A DNA stretch of 64,000 bases from Gillisia xinjiangensis (GCF_046298265.1 NZ_JBKAHK010000008.1:111771-175770); one strand, 5' to 3'. Positions 52,817-62,194 are shown, counted from the stretch's first letter. Made by a program: numbers and translations. The notes: generated from the sequence alone by a model not told the origin.

Positions 52817-54517
52817 TTAAGCTTTGGATTTTTTAAAATTCTTTGCAGCGTGATCTGCAGCTCTTGCCGTCATGGCCATATAGGTAAGCGAAGGATTTTG
52901 ACAGGCAGCAGAGGTCATAAAGGAACCATCGGTAACATACACATTTGGTACATCATGAACCTGATTATTCCCATTTAAAACAGAAGTCTTAGGATCTCTT
53001 CCCATTCTGGCTGTTCCCATCTCATGAATCCCTAAACCTGGTGCGCCTATATCATCATATCCCTGAACATCTTTAAAACCGGCTTTTTCCAACATTGCAA
53101 CGGCCTGATCGACCATATCTTTACGCATTTTCAATTCATTCTCCTTGAATTCTGCATCAAAAGTTACTGTTGGCAGTCCCCAATCATCCAGTTTATCATA
53201 ATCTAAAGTCATTTTATTTTCGTGATAAGGTAAAGTTTCTCCAAACCCCATCAATCCCATAGTCCAACCTCCCGGTTTAACAATGGCTTCTTTTAGTTCT
53301 TTACCATATCCTGCTTCCGCTATATCAGCGGCCCAGTCTCCACGACTTGCGCCACCCTGATATCCGTATCCGCGTATAAAATCAAGATTTTCATTTTCGG
53401 AAAGGTTTCGGAAACGTGGCAGATAAATTCCATTTGGTTTCCTTCCTTTATAATATTGGTCTTCAAAACCATCATATTTACCAGAGGCTCCAGCCTTAAA
53501 GTGATGATCCATTACATTATGTCCCAGTTCCCCGCTATCATTTCCCATTCCGTTAGGAAATCTGTCTGATTTGGATTGCATCAAAATACTGCTTGATGCA
53601 ATGGCAGAGGCACATAAGAATATAACATTTGCTTTGAATTCATGAACCTCCTTGGAATCCACATCAATAACTTTTACACCTGTTGCTTTTTTGGTTTCAG
53701 GATCATAGATCACCTCACTCACGATTGAATTTGGGCGTAGCGTCATATTCCCTGTACGCTCGGCAGCAGGTAAAGTTGATGAATTACTGCTGAAATATGC
53801 TCCATAAGGACATCCGCGTATACAACGATTTCGGTATTGGCAAGGAGCCCTTCCTTCAAATTTGTCATTATTGGTAATATGTGCCACACGCCCAGCAGTA
53901 AGAACCCTGTCGGTAAAATTCTGGGCCATACTCTTTTTGAGATGATCCTCCACGCAATTCAATTCCATCATTGGCAGGAATTTACCATCCGGCAATTGTG
54001 AAAGTCCGAGATTCTCGCCACTTACCCCAATAAAAGATTCTACGTAATCATACCATGGCGCAACATCTTTATATCGTACCGGCCAGTCTACAGCGATACC
54101 ATCCTTTTTATTCGCTTCAAAATCCAGGTCGCTTAATCTGTAACTATGTCTCCCCCACATGATAGATCTTCCTCCAACGTGATATCCACGCATCCAGTCA
54201 AATCGTTTTGTTTCATTGTAAGGGTGCTTAAGGTCATCTACAAACCAGTGTTTACTAGCTTCGTTCACAGTATATCCGGTTCTGGCCTGTACTTTTTGAT
54301 TTTTAGCCTCTTCTCTGGGAACCTGTCCTTTAAATTTATAATCCCAGGGATCATCATTCATAGTTGGATAATCTTCCACATGTTTTACCATGCGGCCTCT
54401 TTCTAAAACAAGGGTTTTAAATCCTTTTTCACAAAGTTCTTTAGCAGCCCAACCACCGCTAATTCCTGTACCTACTACAATTGCATCATAGGTTTCATTT
54501 TCATAAATTTTACTCAC
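52817..54517 (-). CDS. GMC-family FAD-dependent sugar oxidoreductase (large subunit)
   Basis: A 566-aa flavoprotein. The N-terminal FAD-binding motif is VVGTGISGGWAAKELCEKG and the signature GGRSIMWGRHSYR. The catalytic His lies in GIHEMGTARMG and the Asn in CQNPSLTYMAM. A Cys-rich motif C-x-RGCPYGAYF (around RNRCIRGCPYG) is typical of the sugar and gluconate dehydrogenase branch. Oxidation of a glycoside hydroxyl, for example at C3, is suggested by the DUF1080 and isomerase genes nearby. No signal peptide; export likely depends on the Tat-bearing partner at 52166. Confidence 0.93.
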   Translation of the reverse strand: MSKIYENETYDAIVVGTGISGGWAAKELCEKGFKTLVLERGRMVKHVEDYPTMNDDPWDYKFKGQVPREEAKNQKVQARTGYTVNEASKHWFVDDLKHPYNETKRFDWMRGYHVGGRSIMWGRHSYRLSDLDFEANKKDGIAVDWPVRYKDVAPWYDYVESFIGVSGENLGLSQLPDGKFLPMMELNCVEDHLKKSMAQNFTDRVLTAGRVAHITNNDKFEGRAPCQYRNRCIRGCPYGAYFSSNSSTLPAAERTGNMTLRPNSIVSEVIYDPETKKATGVKVIDVDSKEVHEFKANVIFLCASAIASSSILMQSKSDRFPNGMGNDSGELGHNVMDHHFKAGASGKYDGFEDQYYKGRKPNGIYLPRFRNLSENENLDFIRGYGYQGGASRGDWAADIAEAGYGKELKEAIVKPGGWTMGLMGFGETLPYHENKMTLDYDKLDDWGLPTVTFDAEFKENELKMRKDMVDQAVAMLEKAGFKDVQGYDDIGAPGLGIHEMGTARMGRDPKTSVLNGNNQVHDVPNVYVTDGSFMTSAACQNPSLTYMAMTARAADHAAKNFKKSKA

Positions 54518-54660
54518 AGTTCTGGGATTAATTAATTTTTCATTTAATCTATATTGCCAAATATATCAAATTATGTTTATTTTTTCACATCTTTGAAAAA
54601 AAGTCTACATTTAAGATTCCTAAAGTTACAACCAAAATAAAAACTTTTAAACAAGAATTC

Positions 54661-55644
54661 ATGACACAAAAATCCCTAAAGATTACTCAATCATTTTTTA
54701 TTGCTTTATTTATTATGGCAAGCCTGGTTTCATGTAAAAACAATCAGGAAAAAAAGGAAACAACTGAAACTACCGATAGCCAACCCGAAACTCAGGAATT
54801 GTTTTTCGAAATTTCTTTGGCTCAATGGTCCCTAAGCAAACCAATTATTGAAGGTAAAATGGATCCTATGAATTTTGCTCAAAAGGCCAATGAGATGGGT
54901 TTTACAGGAATTGAATATGTAAGCGGTCTTTATACTTCTGAAATTGAAAAAACAAACCTCGCAACTGTTTTGGATACCTTAAAAGCCAGAAGCGGACGAT
55001 ATAATGTTGAAAATGTTTTAATAATGATAGATGGTGAGGGAGATCTTGCTATTTCAGATGAAGCAGAACGAAATAAGGCCGTGGAAAATCATAAAAAATG
55101 GGTGGATGCAGCGCAGTTCCTGGGAGCACATTCCATACGGGTAAATTTATTTGGAAGTGATGATCCTGAAGTATGGAAAGCCAATTCAATAGATGGACTT
55201 AAAAGTTTAGGAGAATATGCCTCTTCCAAAGGGGTCAATGTATTAGTGGAAAACCACGGATATTTATCTTCTAATGCAAAACTTTTGGTAGAAGTGATGG
55301 AAGGTGTAAACCTACCTAATGTTGGAACCCTTCCAGATTTCGGGAACTTCTGTCTTAAACGTGAAGAAGGAGAGCGATGGGAGGCAGCTTGTATTGAGGA
55401 GTATCCTAAATATCAGGGAGTAGAAGAAATGATGTCTCACGCTAAAGCAGTAAGTGCTAAATCCTATGCTTTTGATGAATCCGGACAGGAAACAACAATT
55501 GATTTTGGTAAAATGCTTAAAATCGTAAAAGATGCCGGGTATTCCGGTTTTATTGGGATTGAATATGAAGGTGAGGAACTCTCAGCCGAAGAAGGTATAA
55601 TAGCTACTAAAGAATTATTAATTGCTGAAGGAAGTAAACTTTAA
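54661..55644 (+). CDS. Sugar phosphate isomerase/epimerase-type TIM-barrel lipoprotein
   Basis: A 327-aa lipoprotein (LFIMASLVSCKNN; lipobox LVSC). The AP-endonuclease-2/xylose-isomerase-type barrel shows ISLAQWSLSKPI, MGFTGIEYVSGLY, FLGAHSIRVNLFGSD, VLVENHGYLSS, NVGTLPDFGNFCL and GFIGIEYEGEEL, with the metal-binding Glu and Asp positions present. Being lipid-anchored, it would act outside the cytoplasm. It is the first gene of a plus-strand run with a permease (6 bp gap), an oxidoreductase and a second isomerase. The substrate is probably a keto-sugar or glycoside-derived sugar. Confidence 0.85.
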   Translation: MTQKSLKITQSFFIALFIMASLVSCKNNQEKKETTETTDSQPETQELFFEISLAQWSLSKPIIEGKMDPMNFAQKANEMGFTGIEYVSGLYTSEIEKTNLATVLDTLKARSGRYNVENVLIMIDGEGDLAISDEAERNKAVENHKKWVDAAQFLGAHSIRVNLFGSDDPEVWKANSIDGLKSLGEYASSKGVNVLVENHGYLSSNAKLLVEVMEGVNLPNVGTLPDFGNFCLKREEGERWEAACIEEYPKYQGVEEMMSHAKAVSAKSYAFDESGQETTIDFGKMLKIVKDAGYSGFIGIEYEGEELSAEEGIIATKELLIAEGSKL

Positions 55645-55650
55645 TAGCAT

Positions 55651-56889
55651 ATGAAAAATTTAGTCCGTTTTCAACTTTCGGCCATGATGTTCCTTGAATT
55701 TTTTATTTGGGGAGGTTGGTTTGTAACATTAGGAACTTTTTTAGGCAATAACCTAGAAGCTACCGGGACACAAACCGCGATGGCTTTCTCTACACAATCC
55801 TGGGGAGCAATTATAGCTCCCTTTATTATTGGGCTTATTGCAGATAAATTCTTTAATGCAGAACGCATTCTTGGATTCCTTCATTTAGCCGGAGCCGTCT
55901 TATTGTATATGATGTACACCTCTGAAGACTTTGGCACCTTCTACCCTTATATTTTAGGATATATGATCATTTATATGCCAACCTTGGCATTGGTGAACTC
56001 CATTTCCTTCTACCAAATGAACGATCCTGAAAAACAATTTTCCGGTATACGGGTGTTTGGAACCCTTGGCTGGATTATCGCAGGCTTGGTTATAAGCCTT
56101 GTTTTTGCCTGGGATGCTCCGGCAGCAAGAGCAGAAGGAATGTTGAGAAACACCTTTTTAATGGTAGCAATAGCATCTGCAGTTTTGGGATTATTTAGCT
56201 TCACATTACCAAAAACCCCTCCCAGCAGCAAAGGAGAAAAAGTAACTCTTTCAGATATTTTAGGTTTGGAAGCACTTGCTTTATTGAAAGGAAGAAATTT
56301 TCTGATGTTCTTTATATCTTCTGTGCTTATTTGTATTCCATTGGCTTTTTATTATCAGAATGCAAACCCATTTTTATCTGAAGTTGGAATGGAAGATCCC
56401 ACTGCCATGATGACTATTGGCCAAATTTCTGAAGTGCTCTTCCTCCTTTTATTACCGTTTTTCTTTAAAAAATTCGGATTTAAAATTACCCTGCTTGCGG
56501 GAATGCTGGCCTGGGCGGTAAGATATTTGCTTTTTGCCTATGGAGATGCAGGAGAAATGGTATACATGCTTATCATTGGAATCGCATTACACGGTATTTG
56601 TTACGACTTTTTCTTTGTAGCGGGCCAAATCTACACCGATTCAAAAGCTGGTCCGAAAATTAAAAGCGCTGCACAGGGATTAATAACCCTGGCTACCTAT
56701 GGTGTTGGAATGCTAATAGGTTTTTGGGTTGCCGGGCAAATAAGCGATCTATATTTAAATGCAGACGGAACCCATGACTGGGAACAAATATGGATAGTTC
56801 CTGCAGCATTTGCATTTGTAGTGATGATATTATTTGCTATTTTCTTCAAAAATGAAAAGCTTGACAAAAAAGTAATAGAAAAAATTTAA
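55651..56889 (+). CDS. MFS permease of the nucleoside/sugar:H+ symporter type (NupG-like)
   Basis: A 412-aa inner-membrane protein with about 12 helices and the N-terminal blocks FLEFFIWGGWFVTLGTFLG and IGLIADKFFNAERILG, typical of NupG/XapB-like permeases. Further blocks are YQMNDPEKQFSGIRVFGTLG and LHGICYDFFFVAGQIYTD. These homologs in Bacteroidetes sit in sugar-degradation loci and probably import sugars or keto-sugars rather than nucleosides. It lies between the isomerase lipoprotein and the Gfo/Idh/MocA gene. Confidence 0.88.
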   Translation: MKNLVRFQLSAMMFLEFFIWGGWFVTLGTFLGNNLEATGTQTAMAFSTQSWGAIIAPFIIGLIADKFFNAERILGFLHLAGAVLLYMMYTSEDFGTFYPYILGYMIIYMPTLALVNSISFYQMNDPEKQFSGIRVFGTLGWIIAGLVISLVFAWDAPAARAEGMLRNTFLMVAIASAVLGLFSFTLPKTPPSSKGEKVTLSDILGLEALALLKGRNFLMFFISSVLICIPLAFYYQNANPFLSEVGMEDPTAMMTIGQISEVLFLLLLPFFFKKFGFKITLLAGMLAWAVRYLLFAYGDAGEMVYMLIIGIALHGICYDFFFVAGQIYTDSKAGPKIKSAAQGLITLATYGVGMLIGFWVAGQISDLYLNADGTHDWEQIWIVPAAFAFVVMILFAIFFKNEKLDKKVIEKI

Positions 56890-56907
56890 TTGCTAAAAAT
56901 TTGATTG

Positions 56908-58047
56908 ATGAATAACAAAATAAGATTAGGCATACTTGGCGGCGGAGGCGATTCCCTTATTGGAATTTTACACAGGGTTGCTTCGGCAATGTATGACCAA
57001 TATGAACTTGTAGGAGGGGTTTTTAATCCGGAACTAAGCGAAAGCATTGCATTTGCTGAAAAAATAGGGATTGGTACCGATAGAATATACAAAGATCTCG
57101 ATGCTCTTATAGCAGCTGAATCTGCTTTACCAAAGGAAGAACGAATGCAAGTAGTTTCTATTCTAACCCCCAACTTTCTTCATTTTCCAATGGCGAAAAA
57201 ACTTTTGGAAAACGGATATAACATAATTTGCGAGAAACCCTTAACGACAACTCTTGAAGAAGCCAAAATATTGGAAGATCTTCTTGAAAAATCCAAAACG
57301 GTATTTGCAGTGACCTATACCTATACCGGGTATCCTATGATACGCCAAATGAGGGAAATGATCTCGAACGGAGCCATAGGAAAAGTTCAGAAAATCGATG
57401 TCCAATACTACCAGGGTTGGATTAATCCAATAATTCATGATGCTGAAAAACGTGCTAATACCTGGCGCTTAAATCCTGAAAAATCGGGAATAAGTTGCTG
57501 TGTTGGAGATATTGGAACCCACGCATTCGATATGATTGAGTATGTAAGTGGCCTTGAAATAAAAGAAATTCTGGCAGATCTTAATTACCTGTATAAGGAT
57601 AATAAAATGGATATTGACGGAACAATTTTATTGCGATTTTCAGAATTTGTAAAAGGCGTTATAAGGACCAGCCAAATCGCTACCGGGGAAGAAAATAATT
57701 TTACAGTAAGCATTTACGGGGACAAAGCCGGACTTAAATGGGAACAGGAAAATCCAAATTACCTGTATTTACTTCAGCATGGTGAACCTTTACGTGTATT
57801 AAAACCCGGACATGCTTACAATAGCGAACTATCCTTAGATGGAACCAAATTACCACCTGGACATCCCGAGGGAATTTTTGATTCAATGGGTAATATCTAT
57901 AAAGGAGTTGCCAGAGCTATTAAAAAGGAAAAATATCACCCTGGGGAATTCCCAACTATGAAAGATGGGATACGAGGTGTTAATTTTATAGAAAAAGCGG
58001 TAGCTTCTCACCAACAAGGAAATGTTTGGGTGAAAATTGAAGAATAA
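56908..58047 (+). CDS. Gfo/Idh/MocA-family NAD(P)-dependent oxidoreductase
   Basis: A 379-aa cytosolic dehydrogenase. The Rossmann motif is LGILGGGGDSLIG; the family motif is ICEKPLTTTLEEAK, with the catalytic lysine in EKP. The substrate-side block is ISCCVGDIGTHAFDMIEYVSG with the conserved GxHxxD-like Asp/His. ATG 56908 was used; the upstream in-frame TTG 56905 gives only one more residue. It sits in the sugar-oxidation operon and would reduce or oxidise a keto-sugar, matching the upstream dehydrogenase step. No signal peptide. Confidence 0.92.
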   Translation: MNNKIRLGILGGGGDSLIGILHRVASAMYDQYELVGGVFNPELSESIAFAEKIGIGTDRIYKDLDALIAAESALPKEERMQVVSILTPNFLHFPMAKKLLENGYNIICEKPLTTTLEEAKILEDLLEKSKTVFAVTYTYTGYPMIRQMREMISNGAIGKVQKIDVQYYQGWINPIIHDAEKRANTWRLNPEKSGISCCVGDIGTHAFDMIEYVSGLEIKEILADLNYLYKDNKMDIDGTILLRFSEFVKGVIRTSQIATGEENNFTVSIYGDKAGLKWEQENPNYLYLLQHGEPLRVLKPGHAYNSELSLDGTKLPPGHPEGIFDSMGNIYKGVARAIKKEKYHPGEFPTMKDGIRGVNFIEKAVASHQQGNVWVKIEE

Positions 58048-58065
58048 AATTTAAAGTAGACATAT

Positions 58066-58155
58066 AATGAAACATCCATAACGGCAAGTCCATCTAAAGT
58101 TGGATGATTATTATGGATGTTACCTATGACCGATAAAAAACAAAAAAATAAACAG
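58066..58155 (+). repeat. Leader-type repeat, copy 3 (divergent)
   Basis: The region before the second isomerase gene shares ATGAAA-nnnn-CATAACGG and TATGACC..TAAAAAACAA with the leaders at 10168 and 59229. It can form an 11-bp stem: AACATCCATAA (58071-58081) with TTATGGATGTT (58111-58121). The ATG at 58117 lies within this stem, arguing that translation begins at 58156. Confidence 0.5.
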
Positions 58156-59211
58156 ATGAAAACTATAAAAGGCCCTGCGGTTTTTTTAGCGCAGTTTATG
58201 GACAGCAAGCCACCGTTTAATTCTTTGGAAGGATTATGCCAATGGGCGGCTGATCTTGGCTATAAAGGAATTCAGATCCCAACCTGGGAAACTTCCCTTA
58301 TAGATCTTACCAAAGCCGGAGAAAGCAAGGATTATTGCGATGAATTAAAAGGAAAAATTCAGTCTTACGGATTGGAGATAACCGAGCTTAGCACCCATTT
58401 ACAGGGGCAATTGGTTGCGGTGCATCCTGCATATGATATCATGTTTGACAATTTTGCTCCTGAAGCTTATAAAAACAATCCTAAAAAAAGAACTGAATGG
58501 GCCGTTGCCCAATTAAAGAGTGCTGCCAAAGCCAGCAGACATCTGGATTTAGATGTTCATGGAACCTTTAGTGGCTCCTTGTTATGGCACACAGCGCATC
58601 CCTGGCCCCAACGTCCGGAAGGTTTGGTAGAAATGGGTTTTCAGGAATTAGCCAAGCGATGGATGCCAATTTTAAATGAATTCGATGAGCAGGGAGTAGA
58701 TGTATGTTATGAGATCCATCCCGGAGAAGATCTTCACGACGGGGTTACTTTTGAACGTTTTTTAGATGCTACCAACAATCATAAACGGGTAAATATATTA
58801 TATGACCCAAGTCATTTTGTGCTTCAACAACTGGACTATATTGAATATATAGATCATTATCACGATTATATAAAAATGTTCCACGTAAAAGATGCCGAAT
58901 TTAATCCTACCGGAAAAAAGGGTTCTTTTGGAGGTTATGGAGACTGGATAGACCGTGCTGGACGTTATCGAAGCCCGGGAGATGGTCAGGTGGATTTTAA
59001 AACTATTTTTTCCAAATTAACCCAGTATGGATGTAATGTTTGGGCTGTTATGGAATGGGAATGTTGCATAAAATCTCCAGAACAGGGAGCAAGGGAAGGT
59101 GCTTCCTTTATCCAATCCCACATTATTGAAGCCACGCAAAAGAAATTTGATGATTTTGCAGGAACTGAAATCGATGAAGAAAAATTAAAAAGAATCTTAG
59201 GAATTAAATAA
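58156..59211 (+). CDS. Sugar phosphate isomerase/epimerase (TIM barrel)
   Basis: A 351-aa cytosolic protein with the barrel blocks GPAVFLAQFMD, LGYKGIQIPTW, YGLEITELSTHLQGQ, VCYEIHPGEDLHDG, NILYDPSHFVLQQLDY and MFHVKDAEFNPTG. The metal-binding Glu, Asp, His and Glu (VMEWEC) positions of the xylose-isomerase-like family are present. ATG 58156 is preferred; upstream in-frame ATGs at 58117 and 58126 lie in a structured leader. It follows the Gfo/Idh/MocA gene and precedes the DUF1080 gene, so it likely isomerises a sugar or 3-keto-sugar intermediate. Confidence 0.9.
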   Translation: MKTIKGPAVFLAQFMDSKPPFNSLEGLCQWAADLGYKGIQIPTWETSLIDLTKAGESKDYCDELKGKIQSYGLEITELSTHLQGQLVAVHPAYDIMFDNFAPEAYKNNPKKRTEWAVAQLKSAAKASRHLDLDVHGTFSGSLLWHTAHPWPQRPEGLVEMGFQELAKRWMPILNEFDEQGVDVCYEIHPGEDLHDGVTFERFLDATNNHKRVNILYDPSHFVLQQLDYIEYIDHYHDYIKMFHVKDAEFNPTGKKGSFGGYGDWIDRAGRYRSPGDGQVDFKTIFSKLTQYGCNVWAVMEWECCIKSPEQGAREGASFIQSHIIEATQKKFDDFAGTEIDEEKLKRILGIK

Positions 59212-59228
59212 ACCAATAAATACATGCT

Positions 59229-59316
59229 TATGAAATGAGCATAGTGGGAATAAGATACAAACACAGATTAATATGCGAATTGCATATGACCATTAAAAAA
59301 CAATAAATATCTACCT
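59229..59316 (+). repeat. Leader-type repeat, copy 2 (upstream of the DUF1080 gene)
   Basis: Matches copy 1 (10168-10281) nearly throughout and ends in AACAATAAATATCTAC just before the start codon. It has the hairpin ATATGC/GCATAT around GAATT, and a further hairpin at TGCTTAT..ATGAGCA (59225-59241). It lacks the extra segment present in copy 1. Confidence 0.65.
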
Positions 59317-60069
59317 ATGAAAAAAACAAACCTAATAATACTGGCAATTGCGATGGTTAGCATTAGCTGTAAAGACAAAACCGAAACCCAGGAAGAAGCC
59401 ATGGAACCCGTGGAAACTGAAAATATAAGCGATCAGGAAGACCAGGATGTAACCATGCTTTTTAATGGTGAAAACCTTGATGGATGGAAAGCATATAATT
59501 CTGATGAAATAACGCAATGGAAGGTAGAAGATGGTGCAATATCTTTTTCGGCTTCTGAAGGAGAACGTTCAGGATCTGAAAATCTTATTTCAGAAGAAGA
59601 ATTTACCAATTTTGAACTTTCTTTAGAATGGAAAATTTCTGAAGGCGGTAACAGTGGAATTATGTGGGGGGTTCAGGAAGATAAAAAATTTGATGAACCA
59701 TACCTTACCGGCCCAGAAATACAAGTATTGGACAACCAAAAGCATCCAGATGCCAAAAACGGTCCAATCCGTCAGGCGGGAGCTCTTTATGATATGGTTC
59801 CAGCATCCAAAGATGTTACAAAACCTGTAGGGGAATGGAATAAGGTTATTTTACGAATAGATCATGAAGCAAATTTGGGATCGGTAACCCTAAATGGTGA
59901 AAAAATCACAGAATTTCCGGTACATGGCGAAGAATGGGATAAAATGGTGGATGGATCCAAATTTAAAGGATGGGAAGATTTCGGAAAACATAGAACCGGA
60001 CATATCGCCCTTCAGGACCATGATGACAAAGTTTGGTTCAGAAATATACAAATACGGGAACTTAAATAA
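59317..60069 (+). CDS. DUF1080 lipoprotein (3-keto-disaccharide hydrolase/3-keto-glycoside lyase family)
   Basis: A 250-aa lipoprotein (AIAMVSISCKD; lipobox SISC) followed by the DUF1080 jelly roll: MLFNGENLDGWKAYN, FELSLEWKISEGGNSGIMWG, PEIQVLDNQKHPDAKNG, GALYDMVPASKDVTKPVGEWN, GHIALQDHDDKVWFRNIQI. The family cleaves glycosides whose sugar was oxidised at C3. It is thus the natural partner of the GMC dehydrogenase in this locus, acting outside the cytoplasm. Last gene of the plus-strand block, followed by a strong terminator. Assignment to hydrolase versus lyase chemistry is not possible from sequence. Confidence 0.92.
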   Translation: MKKTNLIILAIAMVSISCKDKTETQEEAMEPVETENISDQEDQDVTMLFNGENLDGWKAYNSDEITQWKVEDGAISFSASEGERSGSENLISEEEFTNFELSLEWKISEGGNSGIMWGVQEDKKFDEPYLTGPEIQVLDNQKHPDAKNGPIRQAGALYDMVPASKDVTKPVGEWNKVILRIDHEANLGSVTLNGEKITEFPVHGEEWDKMVDGSKFKGWEDFGKHRTGHIALQDHDDKVWFRNIQIRELK

Positions 60070-60087
60070 GTCATTTTTTTAAGAATG

Positions 60088-60125
60088 AAAAAGCTGTAAC
60101 AGGAAACCCTGTTACAGCTTTTTTT
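60088..60125 (+). terminator. Rho-independent terminator of the sugar locus
   Basis: AAAAAGCTGTAACAGG (60088-60103) and CCTGTTACAGCTTTTT (60108-60123) form a perfect 16-bp stem with an AAAC loop and a T-tract. Confidence 0.9.
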
Positions 60126-60201
60126 ATTTGAAGAAGAAATTTATTTCGATCTTTTCCTTAATTTGAACAAAATTGAATTCCTTAAAATAAAAAATATACC
60201 A

Positions 60202-61419
60202 ATGAGCTCAGAAAAAGTTAAATTCAAAAACCAAGAAGGGTTTGAACTCCACGGAAAACTGGAATTACCCATTGATCAGGTACCTCATAATTTTGTTATT
60301 TTCGCACATTGTTTTACTTGCAACAAGAATTTTTTTGCCGTTAAGAATATTTGTGATGCCTTAACCGATAAAGGATTTGGTGTTTTGCGTTTTGACTTTA
60401 CAGGCCTTGGAGAAAGCGAAGGAGAATTTTCTGACTCCAATTTTTCGGGAAATGTGGAAGATCTTCTCTCTGCTGCAGAATTCCTTAAAGCCAACTACAA
60501 GTCCCCTACCCTTTTAATTGGACATTCCCTGGGTGGGGCAGCGGTTTACTTTGCCGCACAACATCTTCCAAAGGTAAAAGCTATTGCCACTTTGGGCGCT
60601 CCCTCATCAATAAACCACGTGAGACATCTAATAAAGGAAAACCTTGAAGAAATAAATAAAAAGGGCAAAGCAGTTGTAAATATTGGGGGAAGATCCTTCA
60701 GTATAAAAAAACAATTTATTGAAGATCTGGAAAAAAAAGACTTAACAAAAGTCCTTCCGGAACTGGAAAAATCGATTCTTATTCTTCATTCTCCGCAGGA
60801 TAACATAGTAGCGATCGAAAATGCCGAAGAATTATATATTGCCGCCAAACATCCCAAAAGTTTTGTGTCTTTGGATGGAGCAGATCATTTACTCTCAGAT
60901 AAAAAAGATTCACAATATGCCGGAAATATTATTGGCAGTTGGGCAATCAGGTATTTGGAAATTCCAGTCCTAAAGGCCTTAGAATCGAATCACGAAGTAG
61001 CTGCGAATCTTGGAAATTCAGGTTTCACAACCAGGATTAAAGCTGGAAATCATCATTTGGTTGCCGATGAGCCAGTTGAGGCCGGAGGAAATGATTTTGG
61101 CCCGGATCCTTATCAGTTACTCGCAGCCGGCTTGGCAGCCTGTACTTCTATGACAATTCAAATGTATGCAAGAAGAAAAAAATGGGATCTTGAAACCGTA
61201 GAGACCCATATTAATCATTCTAAATCCTACGCTGTAGATTGTGAAGATTGTGAAAATTCATCTGCTAAAATAGATACTTTTGAAAGAGAAATTGTCTTAA
61301 CGGGCGCCCTGGATGAAAAACAAAAAAAGCGTATCCTGCAAATCGCAGATAAATGTCCTGTCCATAAAACCTTGCACGAAAAAGTTCAAATTATTACAAC
61401 TTTAAAAAAGGCTAAATAG
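60202..61419 (+). CDS. Bifunctional alpha/beta hydrolase-OsmC family protein
   Basis: A 405-aa cytosolic fusion. Residues 1 to about 255 form an alpha/beta hydrolase with the nucleophile elbow LIGHSLGGAA (Ser109) and the histidine region LDGADHLLSDKK. Residues about 270-405 form an OsmC/Ohr-like domain with its two cysteines in GLAACTSMTIQM and DKCPVHKTL, the thiol-peroxidase centre. ATG 60202 is used rather than the in-frame TTG 60163. Such fusions are common in Flavobacteria and are linked to organic-peroxide stress. A Cu/Zn superoxide dismutase follows, so the pair may serve oxidative-stress defence. Confidence 0.92.
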   Translation: MSSEKVKFKNQEGFELHGKLELPIDQVPHNFVIFAHCFTCNKNFFAVKNICDALTDKGFGVLRFDFTGLGESEGEFSDSNFSGNVEDLLSAAEFLKANYKSPTLLIGHSLGGAAVYFAAQHLPKVKAIATLGAPSSINHVRHLIKENLEEINKKGKAVVNIGGRSFSIKKQFIEDLEKKDLTKVLPELEKSILILHSPQDNIVAIENAEELYIAAKHPKSFVSLDGADHLLSDKKDSQYAGNIIGSWAIRYLEIPVLKALESNHEVAANLGNSGFTTRIKAGNHHLVADEPVEAGGNDFGPDPYQLLAAGLAACTSMTIQMYARRKKWDLETVETHINHSKSYAVDCEDCENSSAKIDTFEREIVLTGALDEKQKKRILQIADKCPVHKTLHEKVQIITTLKKAK

Positions 61420-61558
61420 AAATACATATATACAGTAGTTTTTAAATAAGTAGTTTCATTTTCTTCCGCAATGTTAAGCAATCCTTAATTTTTTGGAGAA
61501 TCCTATTATTCACTCTACTTTAGAGCAAGTTAAACTTTGATAACCAATCAGAAAAATT

Positions 61559-62131
61559 ATGAAACGAATCAGTATAACACTTTTATTATGTGCATCAATA
61601 GCTATTGTTGGATGTAAAAACGACAAGAAAGAAAACGATGCAGAAAAAAAGTCATCTGAAAAAGAAATGACTCAGGAAGAGGTTAAAAAGGTAACCTTAA
61701 AAATAAACCCTAAAAGTGGTAGCAATCTTTCAGGAAATGCCGTTTTCACCCAAGAAAATGGAGAGGTTACAATGACCGCTGTAATTGATGGTTTGGCAGA
61801 TGGAATGCACGCAATACATATTCATGAAAATGCAGATTGTTCTGCTGAAGATGGTTCCTCTGCAGGTGGACATTGGAATCCCACATTTGAAAAACATGGA
61901 AAATGGGGAAATGTTTCAGGGTACCATAAAGGTGATATTGGGAATTTTAAGGTAGATGCAAATGGAAACGGAACTATTACTATGACTACAGATGAGTGGT
62001 GTATAGGTTGTGATGATGAAACAAAAAACATTATGGGAAAATCAGTCGTAGTTCATGATGGTGTAGATGATTTTACATCCCAACCTTCCGGTGCTGCCGG
62101 AACAAGGGTAGGATGTGGCACAATTAAATAA
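61559..62131 (+). CDS. sodC: Cu/Zn superoxide dismutase (lipoprotein)
   Basis: A 190-aa lipoprotein (SIAIVGCKND; lipobox IVGC). The SodC fold shows the Cu ligands in GMHAIHIHENADCS, the Zn/Cu region SAGGHWNPTFEKHG and HKGDIGNFKVD, the later VVVHDGVDDF histidine, and the C-terminal AGTRVGCGTIK with the disulfide cysteine. All expected metal ligands appear present. It removes periplasmic or surface superoxide. It lies after the hydrolase-OsmC gene with 139 bp between and its own terminator at 62158. Confidence 0.95.
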   Translation: MKRISITLLLCASIAIVGCKNDKKENDAEKKSSEKEMTQEEVKKVTLKINPKSGSNLSGNAVFTQENGEVTMTAVIDGLADGMHAIHIHENADCSAEDGSSAGGHWNPTFEKHGKWGNVSGYHKGDIGNFKVDANGNGTITMTTDEWCIGCDDETKNIMGKSVVVHDGVDDFTSQPSGAAGTRVGCGTIK

Positions 62132-62157
62132 TTTTTTATATATTTAAAGATGTAAAT

Positions 62158-62194
62158 AACAAAAGCAACCTGCGAGGTTGCTTTTGTTATTTTT
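62158..62194 (+). terminator. Rho-independent terminator after sodC
   Basis: AACAAAAGCAACC (62158-62170) and GGTTGCTTTTGTT (62176-62188) form a perfect 13-bp stem with a TGCGA loop and a T-tract. Confidence 0.9.
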
